Origin: Mesorhizobium sp. M1D.F.Ca.ET.043.01.1.1
GTDB taxonomy: Bacteria > Pseudomonadota > Alphaproteobacteria > Rhizobiales > Rhizobiaceae
Assembly: GCF_003952385.1 (NCBI RefSeq)
Contig: NZ_CP034444.1
Span: 992,001 to 1,056,000 of the forward strand
Direction: 5' to 3'
DNA length: 64,000 nt
Every line of letters begins with the position of its first letter. Within the stretch, counting starts at the first letter, position 1. The notes below the pieces were generated by a model. The model saw nothing but the letters and a program-made list of their open reading frames with translations, searched no databases and was not told the origin of the DNA. A program made the position numbers and the translations under genes. Shown piece after piece: positions 50,160-57,744 of the stretch.

Positions 50160-50515
50160 CGGGCGACAACGGTCGCGACTGCCGCGTTATGCACACATTC
50201 CACAATAATCACCGCCAATGTGAGCTGGCTTATTGTGTCAGACTGCGCCTTGGTGCAATCATGGTGTTGCGCTTGTGCAACAATGTTAATGAAACGTTAG
50301 CGCACGAATGCGGAATTAACTCAAACTGAAGGTTTTGATGCCGCAAGCCCGCCTAATCGGCTAAGCTCGGCACGGATTGAGCGCAGCCTTGCTCGAAATG
50401 TAGATAGCGACCGTAAAAATGTCGTATTTACAATGGCTTATTGAAGGCTGCGGAGAACGGACAGGTCAAGCCCGATCCATCGCCGGATCGCCGCTTGAAG
50501 AAGGTGGACATCGCA
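50160..50515. other. A/T-richer intergenic region with possible CtrA-type sites
   Basis: The 356 bases contain no supported gene. TTAA-TGAAACG-TTAG (50286-50300) is one base from the CtrA consensus TTAA-N7-TTAA, and a further TTAA is at 50316-50319. Palindromes TTGC-GCTT-GTGCAA (about 50268-50281) and GCCCGCC-TAATC-GGC-like runs also lie here. Confidence 0.45.
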
Positions 50516-50773
50516 ATGGAACATGGTGTCAGCGACATCGACGCATTGGTCAGGGAAGAAAAGCGCCTGACCGCCGTCGAAAGCCACAGCGAAGCCTGGG
50601 CTGAAGGCTTGTCGGCCGGCATCGAGCCCGAAATCATCGCCGAAGCCGCCCTCGAGACCGCTTTCGGCGAGATGCTGCGCGCCAATGGCGAGACCTCCGC
50701 GCTGGCCCTGCTCGACCGCATGCGGGAAAAGGTACTTTCCGGCGTCTTCGAGCCGGAGCGGCTGAAGCACTAG
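50516..50773 (+). CDS. Small acidic hypothetical protein, 85 aa
   Basis: The product begins MEHGVSDIDALVREEKRLTA and looks wholly helical (HSEAWAEGLSAGIEPEIIAEAALETAFGEML, described by its ends HSEAWAEGL and AFGEML). GAAGAAGGTGG lies about eight bases before the ATG at 50516, which I prefer to the TTG start at 50441. It resembles a small conserved rhizobial family of unknown role. It follows an intergenic region with possible CtrA sites. Confidence 0.66.
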   Translation: MEHGVSDIDALVREEKRLTAVESHSEAWAEGLSAGIEPEIIAEAALETAFGEMLRANGETSALALLDRMREKVLSGVFEPERLKH

Positions 50774-50878
50774 CCCGCCCGCTTTTGTGCCTTTTGACGG
50801 CGACGCGCCATTTCTGCATCATGCCTGGGTGCCTTAACAGCTCAAAAGCGCTGTCCGGACCGAGCGAGCCCGGAAACC

Positions 50879-51688
50879 ATGGAGAGGCAAGGGGTGAGAT
50901 TTTCGTTGGTAGGCCGCCCAAGCGGGCTGATCCTCCGCATCTGGATTGCCGCTTCCTGCTGCGCCGTTCCGCTGGCGATCTGCCTCGCCAGCACGCCATC
51001 CTACGCGCTGAGCGAGATCCAGCGCGGGGACCTGCCCTCGCCGGTCACGCCGCCTGCCGGTAACGACACCGCTCCGGGAACCACCGTGCCGATGCCGGTC
51101 CCTCCCGGCACCAAACCCTCCGACACCGGCCAGCCGGCCGACGACACGGACAAGACCGAGCCCGAGGCGCCAGCCGGCAGCGGCGGCGTCACCAGCCCGC
51201 GCTCCGATCCAGATGCGCCGCCGCCACCGGTCGTCTACGACCTCGACAAGCTTCCCGAACCGGTCAAGCGCATGCACGGCCTGATTATCGAGGCCTGCAA
51301 GAGCGGCGACATCGAGAAAATTCGGCCGCTGATCGGCTCGGGCGAATCCATGACGCAGTTGTCGCTCGGCGACATCGACGGCGACCCGGTCACTTTCCTC
51401 AAGGGGCTCTCGGGCGACGGCGACGGCCAGGAGATCCTCGCCATTCTGGAAGAGGTGCTCAGCGCCGGCTATGTCCATGTCGACACCGGCACGCCGCAGG
51501 AACTCTATGTCTGGCCGTATTTCTTCGCGCTACCGCTCGACAAGCTCGACCCCAGGCAACGGGTCGAGCTGTTCAAGCTGGTCACCGCCAGCGACTATGA
51601 CGACATGAAGCAGTTCGGCGCCTACATCTTCTACCGCGTCGGCATCACCCCGTCCGGCCAGTGGCTGTTCTTCGTCGCCGGGGATTGA
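50879..51688 (+). CDS. Exported hypothetical protein with Pro-rich linker
   Basis: The 269-residue protein has an N-terminal hydrophobic segment (IWIAASCCAVPLAICLASTPSYA, described by its ends IWIAASCC and TPSYA, residues 21-44) and a Pro/Thr-rich linker (about 50-120). A helical domain follows (KRMHGLIIEACKSGDIEKIR, LLIGSG region to LKGLSGDGDGQEILAILEEV) and then GTPQELYVWPYFFALPLDKL and FGAYIFYRVGITPSGQWLFF. I recall homologues in rhizobia but no functional name. It is probably periplasmic or membrane-anchored. Confidence 0.72.
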   Translation: MERQGVRFSLVGRPSGLILRIWIAASCCAVPLAICLASTPSYALSEIQRGDLPSPVTPPAGNDTAPGTTVPMPVPPGTKPSDTGQPADDTDKTEPEAPAGSGGVTSPRSDPDAPPPPVVYDLDKLPEPVKRMHGLIIEACKSGDIEKIRPLIGSGESMTQLSLGDIDGDPVTFLKGLSGDGDGQEILAILEEVLSAGYVHVDTGTPQELYVWPYFFALPLDKLDPRQRVELFKLVTASDYDDMKQFGAYIFYRVGITPSGQWLFFVAGD

Positions 51689-51703
51689 AGGCTGTTGTTT
51701 TGG

Positions 51704-51748
51704 CGCAATCGCGGACGGAAAACCGCCTCACACGTTCCCTGGAATTGC
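51704..51748 (+). repeat. Single copy of the 45-bp palindromic repeat
   Basis: CGCAATCGCGGACGGAAAAC and on to CTGGAATTGC match the unit repeated at 11971-12123, with a few changes in the outer stem. It lies five bases from the stop of the minus-strand dihydroorotase gene. Confidence 0.75.
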
Positions 51749-51753
51749 TCTGG

Positions 51754-53085
51754 CTAGGCCGGCAGCGCCTCGGAGAACTCCACCGCCCTTCCCTGGCTGG
51801 GCGTGACGATTTCGCCCTCCCACATGACGCGCGTGCCGCGCACGATGGTGCCAACCGGCCAGCCGGTGACCGGCTTGCCGTCATAGGGCGTCCAGCCGGC
51901 CTTCGAACCCGCCTGCGCATTGGTGATGGTCTCGCGGCGCTTCATGTCCACGACGGTGAAATCGGCGTCGTAGCCGGCGGCGATGCGGCCCTTCCGCGCC
52001 ATGCCGAAAATGCGCTGTGGGCCGTGGCTGGAGAGGTCGACGAAGCGCTGCAGGGTGAGCCGGCCGGCATTGACGTGATCGAGCATGATCGGCACCAGCG
52101 TCTGCACGCCGGTCATGCCTGACGGCGAGGCCGGATAGGGCTTTGCCTTCTCGGCGAGCGTGTGCGGCGCATGATCGGAGCCCAGCACGTCGACGATGCC
52201 TTGCGCGATGCCGTGCCAGACGCCGTCGCGGTGGCGCGGCGCCCGCACCGGCGGGTTCATCTGGATCAGCGTGCCGAGCCGCGCATAGTCGTCGGCCGAG
52301 AGCGTCAGATGATGCGGCGTCGCCTCGCAGGTGGCGACATCCTTGTGCTGCTCAAGGAAGAGGATTTCCTCGGCCGTCGAGATGTGCAGCACGTGGATGC
52401 GGGCGCGCGCCTGCCTTGCGATGCGCACCAGGCGCTCGGTGCAGCGCAGTGCCGCGATCTCGTCGCGCCAGACCGGATGGGACGAGGGATCGCCCTCGAC
52501 GCGGAGCCCAAGCCGCTCGCGCAGGCGGAACTCGTCCTCAGAATGGAAGGCGGCGCGGCGGTGCGTGTTGCGCAGGATGGAAGCGACGCCTTCGTCATCC
52601 TCGACCAGCAGGTCGCCGGTGGACGAGCCCATGAACACTTTTATGCCGGCAGCGCCCGGCAGCCGCTCCAACTCGCCGACATCGCCGGCATTGTCGCGCG
52701 TGCCGCCGACCCAGAAGGCGAAGTCGCAATGCATGCGGTTCGTGGCGCGCCGCACCTTGTCGGCAAGGGCGGCCGCGCTGGTGGTCAGCGGATTGGTGTT
52801 GGGCATCTCGAAGACGGCGGTGACGCCGCCGAGCACGGCGGAGCGGGAGCCGGTCTCCAGATCTTCCTTGTGCTCCAGCCCCGGCTCACGGAAATGCACT
52901 TGGCTGTCGACGACGCCGGGCAGGATGTGCAGGCCCTTGCAGTCGACGGTCTCGCCGGCCGATGCCTGGCCGAGATCGCCGATTGCGGCAATGCGTCCGG
53001 CCTTCACGCCGACGTCGCGCCGGCCTTCGCCGTCATGGTTGACAACCGTGCCACCTGTCAGGATGAGATCGAAGGTGGTTGCCAT
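51754..53085 (-). CDS. Dihydroorotase
   Basis: The 443-residue metal-dependent amidohydrolase closes carbamoyl aspartate to dihydroorotate in pyrimidine synthesis. Visible are the HxH-like metal site DSQVHFREPGLEHKEDLETG, NTNPLTT, the HVLHIST strand, PHHLTL, LGSDHAPH (catalytic Asp) and the C-terminal ADFTVVDM. The PyrC type of this length fits class I dihydroorotase (about 430 aa). The start ATG at 53085 is used; a TTG at 53097 would add four residues. The metal-ligand Lys (usually carbamylated) was not checked by alignment. Confidence 0.9.
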   Translation of the reverse strand: MATTFDLILTGGTVVNHDGEGRRDVGVKAGRIAAIGDLGQASAGETVDCKGLHILPGVVDSQVHFREPGLEHKEDLETGSRSAVLGGVTAVFEMPNTNPLTTSAAALADKVRRATNRMHCDFAFWVGGTRDNAGDVGELERLPGAAGIKVFMGSSTGDLLVEDDEGVASILRNTHRRAAFHSEDEFRLRERLGLRVEGDPSSHPVWRDEIAALRCTERLVRIARQARARIHVLHISTAEEILFLEQHKDVATCEATPHHLTLSADDYARLGTLIQMNPPVRAPRHRDGVWHGIAQGIVDVLGSDHAPHTLAEKAKPYPASPSGMTGVQTLVPIMLDHVNAGRLTLQRFVDLSSHGPQRIFGMARKGRIAAGYDADFTVVDMKRRETITNAQAGSKAGWTPYDGKPVTGWPVGTIVRGTRVMWEGEIVTPSQGRAVEFSEALPA

Positions 53086-53162
53086 GGACAGGTCCAATCT
53101 CTTGCGGGGGGAGTGTGGCCGGCTTACGTAATGACCGAACGTTTTGCAAGATCAGGCCGCTC

Positions 53163-54038
53163 ATGCCCTTTGCCCCGCTGAAAGACCGCGCGCTCATTTC
53201 CGTGTCAGGCCCGGATGCCGAGCATTTCCTGCAAAACATCCTCACCACCGATCTCGATGCGCTCGGCCCGGGCGAGGCAAAGCCGGGCGCGCTGCTTTCG
53301 CCGCAAGGCAAGATCCTGTTCGATTTTCTGGTCTCGCGCGCCGGTGAGGACGGCTTCCGACTGGAGTGCCGGGCCGACATTGCCGACGATTTCGTACGCC
53401 GGCTGATGCTCTACCGGCTGCGGGCAAAGGCCGAGATTGCCAAGCAGGATCAGGTGCTTGTCACGATCGCATGGGGCGATGATTCAACCGCTTCACATCT
53501 TGATTCAATCGGGGCTGATTCAACATCGCTCGTCGACTCTCGTTTCCGCGACGTGGCGGTCAGACGCGTCCACGGCGGTTCGGCGGAGGGCGGCGACCTC
53601 GATGCATGGCTGGCCCTGCGCATCGCCAACGGCATTGCCGAGAGCGGCAGCGACTACGCGCTCGGCGACGCCTTCCCGCATGACGTTCTGCTCGACGAGA
53701 CGGGCGGCGTCGGCTTCAAGAAGGGCTGCTATGTCGGCCAGGAAGTGGTCTCGCGCATGCAGCACCGCGGCACCGCGCGCCGCCGCGTGCTGATCGCCGC
53801 TGCCGCCGGCGCGCTGCCCGCGACCGGCACGGAGGTGACCGTCAATGGCCGGCCTGTCGGCACTCTTGGCTCGGTAAGCGGCGGACGCGGCCTCGCCATC
53901 GCCCGCATCGACCGCGTCAAGGCGGCGCTTGATGCCGGCCATGCGATCATGGCCGGAAACGTCCCGGTGACGCTCGCGATTCCCGCCTGGGCCAAGTTCT
54001 CCTTCCCGCAGGATGCCGTCAGCGCGGAGGAAGCCTGA
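53163..54038 (+). CDS. ygfZ: YgfZ/GcvT-domain folate-binding protein
   Basis: The 291-residue protein has the aminomethyltransferase-like fold (ALISVSGPDAEHFLQNILTTDL) and the conserved motif KKGCYVGQEVVSRMQHRG (about residues 178-195), whose Cys is essential in YgfZ. It helps maintain certain Fe-S enzymes in a folate-dependent way. The start is shared with a TGA-overlap to the HD gene: the stop of YgfZ overlaps the next start by one base. It is divergent from dihydroorotase with 77 bases between. Confidence 0.92.
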   Translation: MPFAPLKDRALISVSGPDAEHFLQNILTTDLDALGPGEAKPGALLSPQGKILFDFLVSRAGEDGFRLECRADIADDFVRRLMLYRLRAKAEIAKQDQVLVTIAWGDDSTASHLDSIGADSTSLVDSRFRDVAVRRVHGGSAEGGDLDAWLALRIANGIAESGSDYALGDAFPHDVLLDETGGVGFKKGCYVGQEVVSRMQHRGTARRRVLIAAAAGALPATGTEVTVNGRPVGTLGSVSGGRGLAIARIDRVKAALDAGHAIMAGNVPVTLAIPAWAKFSFPQDAVSAEEA

Positions 54039-54691
54039 TGGCGGCCGACAGGGCCGGAGCGCCGCCGCGCGCCTGGCAACGCATGCTGTCGGGGCGCCGG
54101 CTCGACCTGCTCGACCCCTCGCCGCTCGACATCGAGATTGCCGACATCGCGCACGGGCTCGCCCGCGTCGCCCGCTGGAACGGTCAGACCAGCGGCGATC
54201 ACGCCTTTTCGGTGGCGCAGCATTCGCTGCTGGTCGAGGCGCTCTATGGCGACCTGGTGCCGACCGCTTCGGCCGAGGCGCGGCTCGCCGCGCTGCTGCA
54301 CGACGCGCCCGAATATGTCATCGGCGACATGATCTCGCCGTTCAAGTCGGTGATGGGCGGCTCCTACAAGGACTGCGAGCTCAGGCTGCAGCGCGCCATC
54401 CATCTGCGCTTCGCGCTGCCGGCCGAGCTCGGCGCGACCTTGCGCAAGGACATCAAGCGCGCCGACCAGATCGCCGCCTATTACGAGGCGACACTGCTCG
54501 CCGGCTTCTCGACGGCGGAGGCGACCGAATATTTCGGCCGGCCGCGCGGCTTTTCGGCCGAACGCTTCGACTTCACGCCGCGCTCGGTGACGTGGGCGCA
54601 GGCAGCGTTTCTCAAGCGTTTCGCGACGCTTGAGGCTAAACGCCAGCCTCTTCGTGCGATGAATTCCACTGCACAAAAAACGCTTACTTGA
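54038..54691 (+). CDS. HD-domain phosphohydrolase (YfbR-like)
   Basis: The 217-residue protein carries the HD signature HSLLVEALY...ALLHDAPEYVIGDMISPFK (H66, H91-D92 approximately, D after VIG). The pattern fits YfbR-type 5'-deoxynucleotidases, which hydrolyse dNMPs; members in this length class are annotated so in many rhizobia. The start overlaps the YgfZ stop by one base (tgATG), so the two genes are coupled. The C-terminus (AKRQPLRAMNSTAQ) is unconserved. Confidence 0.86.
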   Translation: MAADRAGAPPRAWQRMLSGRRLDLLDPSPLDIEIADIAHGLARVARWNGQTSGDHAFSVAQHSLLVEALYGDLVPTASAEARLAALLHDAPEYVIGDMISPFKSVMGGSYKDCELRLQRAIHLRFALPAELGATLRKDIKRADQIAAYYEATLLAGFSTAEATEYFGRPRGFSAERFDFTPRSVTWAQAAFLKRFATLEAKRQPLRAMNSTAQKTLT

Positions 54692-54915
54692 TATGCGGCC
54701 GTCACCGCACCGATAGCTCGCCGGCGAGACGAGCCGCGCCTAAAATCTATCGGCCATCGAACAAATCGCAGCAGATATTCAACCATCTGGCCGCTCCGTG
54801 GATTGAGCACGAAGGCAGCGAGTTTTGGCGTAATCTGCTACTCTGATGGCGTGCTTCGTCAATGAAAAGGCGCGTGCCCGATTTTAGATTTTGGTCAAGC
54901 AGATGAGAGGCAATC

Positions 54916-55746
54916 ATGTTTGACAGACAGAAAAAGACAGCCCTCGTGACCGGCGCATCGTCCGGTATGGGCAAGGAAATCGCAAAGCACCTGATCCAGG
55001 ACGGCTTCCAAGTCTACGTGGCCGCGCGCCAGACAGACAAGATGGAAGACCTCGCGGCGCTCGGCGCGCGCCCACTGCGCATGGATATTTCCAAGAACGA
55101 AGAGATCGAGGCGGCCGTCTCCAGCATCCTCGCCGAGGTCGACGGCGTCGATGTCCTCGTCAACAATGCGGGTTTCGGGCTCTACGGGCCGGTTGAGGAT
55201 ATCGGCATCGACGAAGCACGTTATCAGTTCGAAGTGAACGTCTTTGGCCCAGCCCGCCTGACGCAGCTCCTGCTGCCGGCGATGCGGAGGAAGAAAGCCG
55301 GCACGATCGTCAACATCACCTCGATGGGCGGCAAGATCTACACCCTGCTCGGCGCGTGGTATCACGCGACGAAGCACGCGCTGGAAGGCTGGTCGGACAG
55401 TCTCCGGCTCGAGCTCGCGCCCTTCGGCATCAAGGTCGTGGTCGTCGAGCCGGGACTTATCGAAACCGGATTCGGCGATGTCGTCGCGGACGGGCTTTTG
55501 AAACGATCCGGTACCAGCGCCTATGCAAAGGTGGCCCAAGTGGTGGCGAAGACGACGAAAGCGAGTTACGGCCATGGACTTGGCAGCCACCCACGCGTCA
55601 TCGCCGACGTGGTCTCGACGGCCGTGCGTTCGGCCAAGCCGCGGACGCGCTACGCCGCCGGCAAGTATGCGAAGATGATGATCTGCGTCAGGAAGTGGTT
55701 GGGCGATCGCATGTTCGACCGGCTTATCCTCAGCCAGATGCGGTGA
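54916..55746 (+). CDS. SDR family oxidoreductase
   Basis: The 276-residue protein has TGASSGMG (residues 13-20), NNAGFGLYGP, ITSMGGK and YHATKHALE (Tyr and Lys of the active site). Its C-terminal extension (ADVVSTAVRSAKPRTRYAAG) is typical of SDRs acting on lipids or retinoid-like substrates. The AraC-family gene follows after 34 bases in the same direction and may regulate or be co-transcribed with it. The gene is preceded by GAGAGGCAATC. Confidence 0.86.
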   Translation: MFDRQKKTALVTGASSGMGKEIAKHLIQDGFQVYVAARQTDKMEDLAALGARPLRMDISKNEEIEAAVSSILAEVDGVDVLVNNAGFGLYGPVEDIGIDEARYQFEVNVFGPARLTQLLLPAMRRKKAGTIVNITSMGGKIYTLLGAWYHATKHALEGWSDSLRLELAPFGIKVVVVEPGLIETGFGDVVADGLLKRSGTSAYAKVAQVVAKTTKASYGHGLGSHPRVIADVVSTAVRSAKPRTRYAAGKYAKMMICVRKWLGDRMFDRLILSQMR

Positions 55747-55780
55747 ACGGCGTAGGGCTCGCCGACCAAAGGAGACCGGC

Positions 55781-56824
55781 ATGAGCGGCGTCCCAGGCGA
55801 CAAATGCAAGGTGCCTCGCGCATTCTGGCGCGCCGTGGAGCGTCTTGGCCTGCCCGCGTCGGCCGTGTTGCGGCAGGCCCGGCTTCCCGCCACCCTTCAT
55901 CTCAACGAGCAGGCCTTCGTCACGACCACGCAATATTTTGCGCTGTGGAGGGCTCTCGAGGAACTCTACGCGAAACCGGCCCTAGGGATCCGGCTGGTCG
56001 AGGTCGCCGACACTGCGATCCACCCGCCCTCCACGCTCGCCGCGTTCCACGCGCGAAACTATCGCGAAGGCATCGCCCGGATTGCTCGCTTTAAACGACT
56101 TTGCTCGCCCGAGCAGTTGCATGTTGCCGACGAGAACGGCGAATGCATGATAAGTTCCGAGTGGCTTTACGCCAACGAGCCGACGCCTGCAGTCGCCACC
56201 GACGTCGCCTTTGCCTTTCTCGTCGAGCTCGGCCGGCGGGGAACGGGTCAGCATCTTGTCCCCCTCCGTGTCGAGCTCACGCGTTCCCACGACAAGAGTG
56301 GCGTGCATCGGGGCTATTTCGGATGCCCGGTCCGCTACGGGGCAACGCGCGACTTGCTGGTCCTGCGTTCCGCCGATCTCGATCGTCCGTTTCCAGGCCA
56401 CAATCCCGAGCTTCTCGACATCCTCACGCCCGCGCTGGCCGCCGCGCTCGGTGAGCTTAGCGCGCAAAGCTCGCTCAGTGAGCAGGTGAAGGTCGTATTG
56501 AAGCGAAGCCTGGCGAGCGGAAGGCCGGAGCTTTCCGACATCGCGCGCGAGCTTGGGATGAGCGAACGCACCCTGCAACGGCGCATCACTGAGGAAGGAA
56601 CCAGCTTCCGCGAGCTTCTCATCAACGCACGACAGGAACTCGGCCGGCAGCTGCTGTTGGATCCGACGGCCGACATTGACGAGGTCGCCTGCCTGCTCGG
56701 TTATCAGGATGCAAGCTCCTTCTATCGCGCCTTTCGCGAGTGGGAGGGCACGACTCCCAATCGCTGGCGGGAACTCAATTTCGATAGCTCGAAACCGGCG
56801 GTTCCGGGCAGCTTCCTGCAATAG
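55781..56824 (+). CDS. AraC family transcriptional regulator
   Basis: The 347-residue protein has an N-terminal domain of the arabinose_bd type (FWRAVERLGLPASAVLRQARLP, then ALGIRLVEVAD). Its C-terminal DNA-binding domain shows LSDIARELGMSERTLQRRI and CLLGYQDASSFYRAFREWEG TTPNRWRE (residues about 245-340). It lies 34 bases after an SDR gene in the same direction, so it may control that gene and others; the signal is unknown. Confidence 0.9.
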   Translation: MSGVPGDKCKVPRAFWRAVERLGLPASAVLRQARLPATLHLNEQAFVTTTQYFALWRALEELYAKPALGIRLVEVADTAIHPPSTLAAFHARNYREGIARIARFKRLCSPEQLHVADENGECMISSEWLYANEPTPAVATDVAFAFLVELGRRGTGQHLVPLRVELTRSHDKSGVHRGYFGCPVRYGATRDLLVLRSADLDRPFPGHNPELLDILTPALAAALGELSAQSSLSEQVKVVLKRSLASGRPELSDIARELGMSERTLQRRITEEGTSFRELLINARQELGRQLLLDPTADIDEVACLLGYQDASSFYRAFREWEGTTPNRWRELNFDSSKPAVPGSFLQ

Positions 56825-56985
56825 CCAAGGCTGGCCAGCGGCGCCACGTAGTTCCGCTCGCAATCCTGAAATGCCATTGGCGTTCTCCGCAAGTTCGTTG
56901 GCGTCCTCGGTTACTGCGACGCACCCTCCCCATGCGCCATCCAAATCCCCCTCGAATGCTCACTGGCCTTCTTTCGAGGAGAACG

Positions 56986-57567
56986 ATGCAAGGCGATTTC
57001 TGGATGTTTCTCCGGTCCTGGGCGGCCGCGCCGCTTCGAGTGGCGGCAATCGCTCCATCCGGCAACGCGCTTGCGAAGATCATCACGCAAGACATTACGC
57101 CGGGGATAGGACAAGTGATCGAACTGGGACCGGGCACCGGCGTCTTCACAGCTAGACTGCTTGAGCGCGGCGTTCGGCCGGAAGACCTCACCTTGGTTGA
57201 ATATGGCGCGAACTTCACGATGCACCTGAAATTGCGATTTCCTCGGGTGCGCGTGCTTCGAATGGACGCCGCCGAAGTTGGTGAGATCGAATTGCCGAGC
57301 GGCGCGCCGGTCGGCGCAGTCATAAGCGGCCTGCCTCTGCTAAGCATGCCCGATCAGAAGGTGATCGCGATCCTGGACGGCGCATTTGCGCACCTGAAAC
57401 CGGACGGAGCATTCTATCAATTCACCTACGGCCCGCGATGCCCTGTCGCGCGATCGATCCTTGAGGGGCTGGCTCTCCAAGCAACACACATTGGTCGTAC
57501 GATGCTGAACATCCCACCCGCGGCGGTCTACCGGATTTCGCGGCGACGAGCCTTCCACCAACACTGA
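56986..57567 (+). CDS. PmtA-like phospholipid N-methyltransferase (class I SAM methyltransferase)
   Basis: The 193-residue protein begins MQGDFWMFLRSWAAAPLRVA, a typical amphipathic membrane-binding start, then AIAPSGNALAKIITQ. The SAM site is VIELGPGTGVFTARLLERG (motif I), followed by LTLVEYGANFTMHLKLRFP and AVISGLPLL (motif post-II). This is the pattern of rhizobial PmtA, which methylates phosphatidylethanolamine to phosphatidylcholine. Short length fits. AGGAG lies five bases before the ATG. It stands alone, but fits the lipid genes elsewhere in the window. Confidence 0.76.
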   Translation: MQGDFWMFLRSWAAAPLRVAAIAPSGNALAKIITQDITPGIGQVIELGPGTGVFTARLLERGVRPEDLTLVEYGANFTMHLKLRFPRVRVLRMDAAEVGEIELPSGAPVGAVISGLPLLSMPDQKVIAILDGAFAHLKPDGAFYQFTYGPRCPVARSILEGLALQATHIGRTMLNIPPAAVYRISRRRAFHQH

Positions 57568-57744
57568 AGACTGGTCCAGCAAGCATTCCACGACTCGGTG
57601 GTGGGTTTTCATTTTCAGGCGACTGAATGCGCCAGAAGCCAAGCGTCAGGCTGTTCTTGCTGTGAATCCCGTCAAGTAAAAGAACGCTAAATTAACCGGC
57701 AGTCGCGACAGTAACGTGTTCAGTCACGGTCAGCAGGCGCGCAC

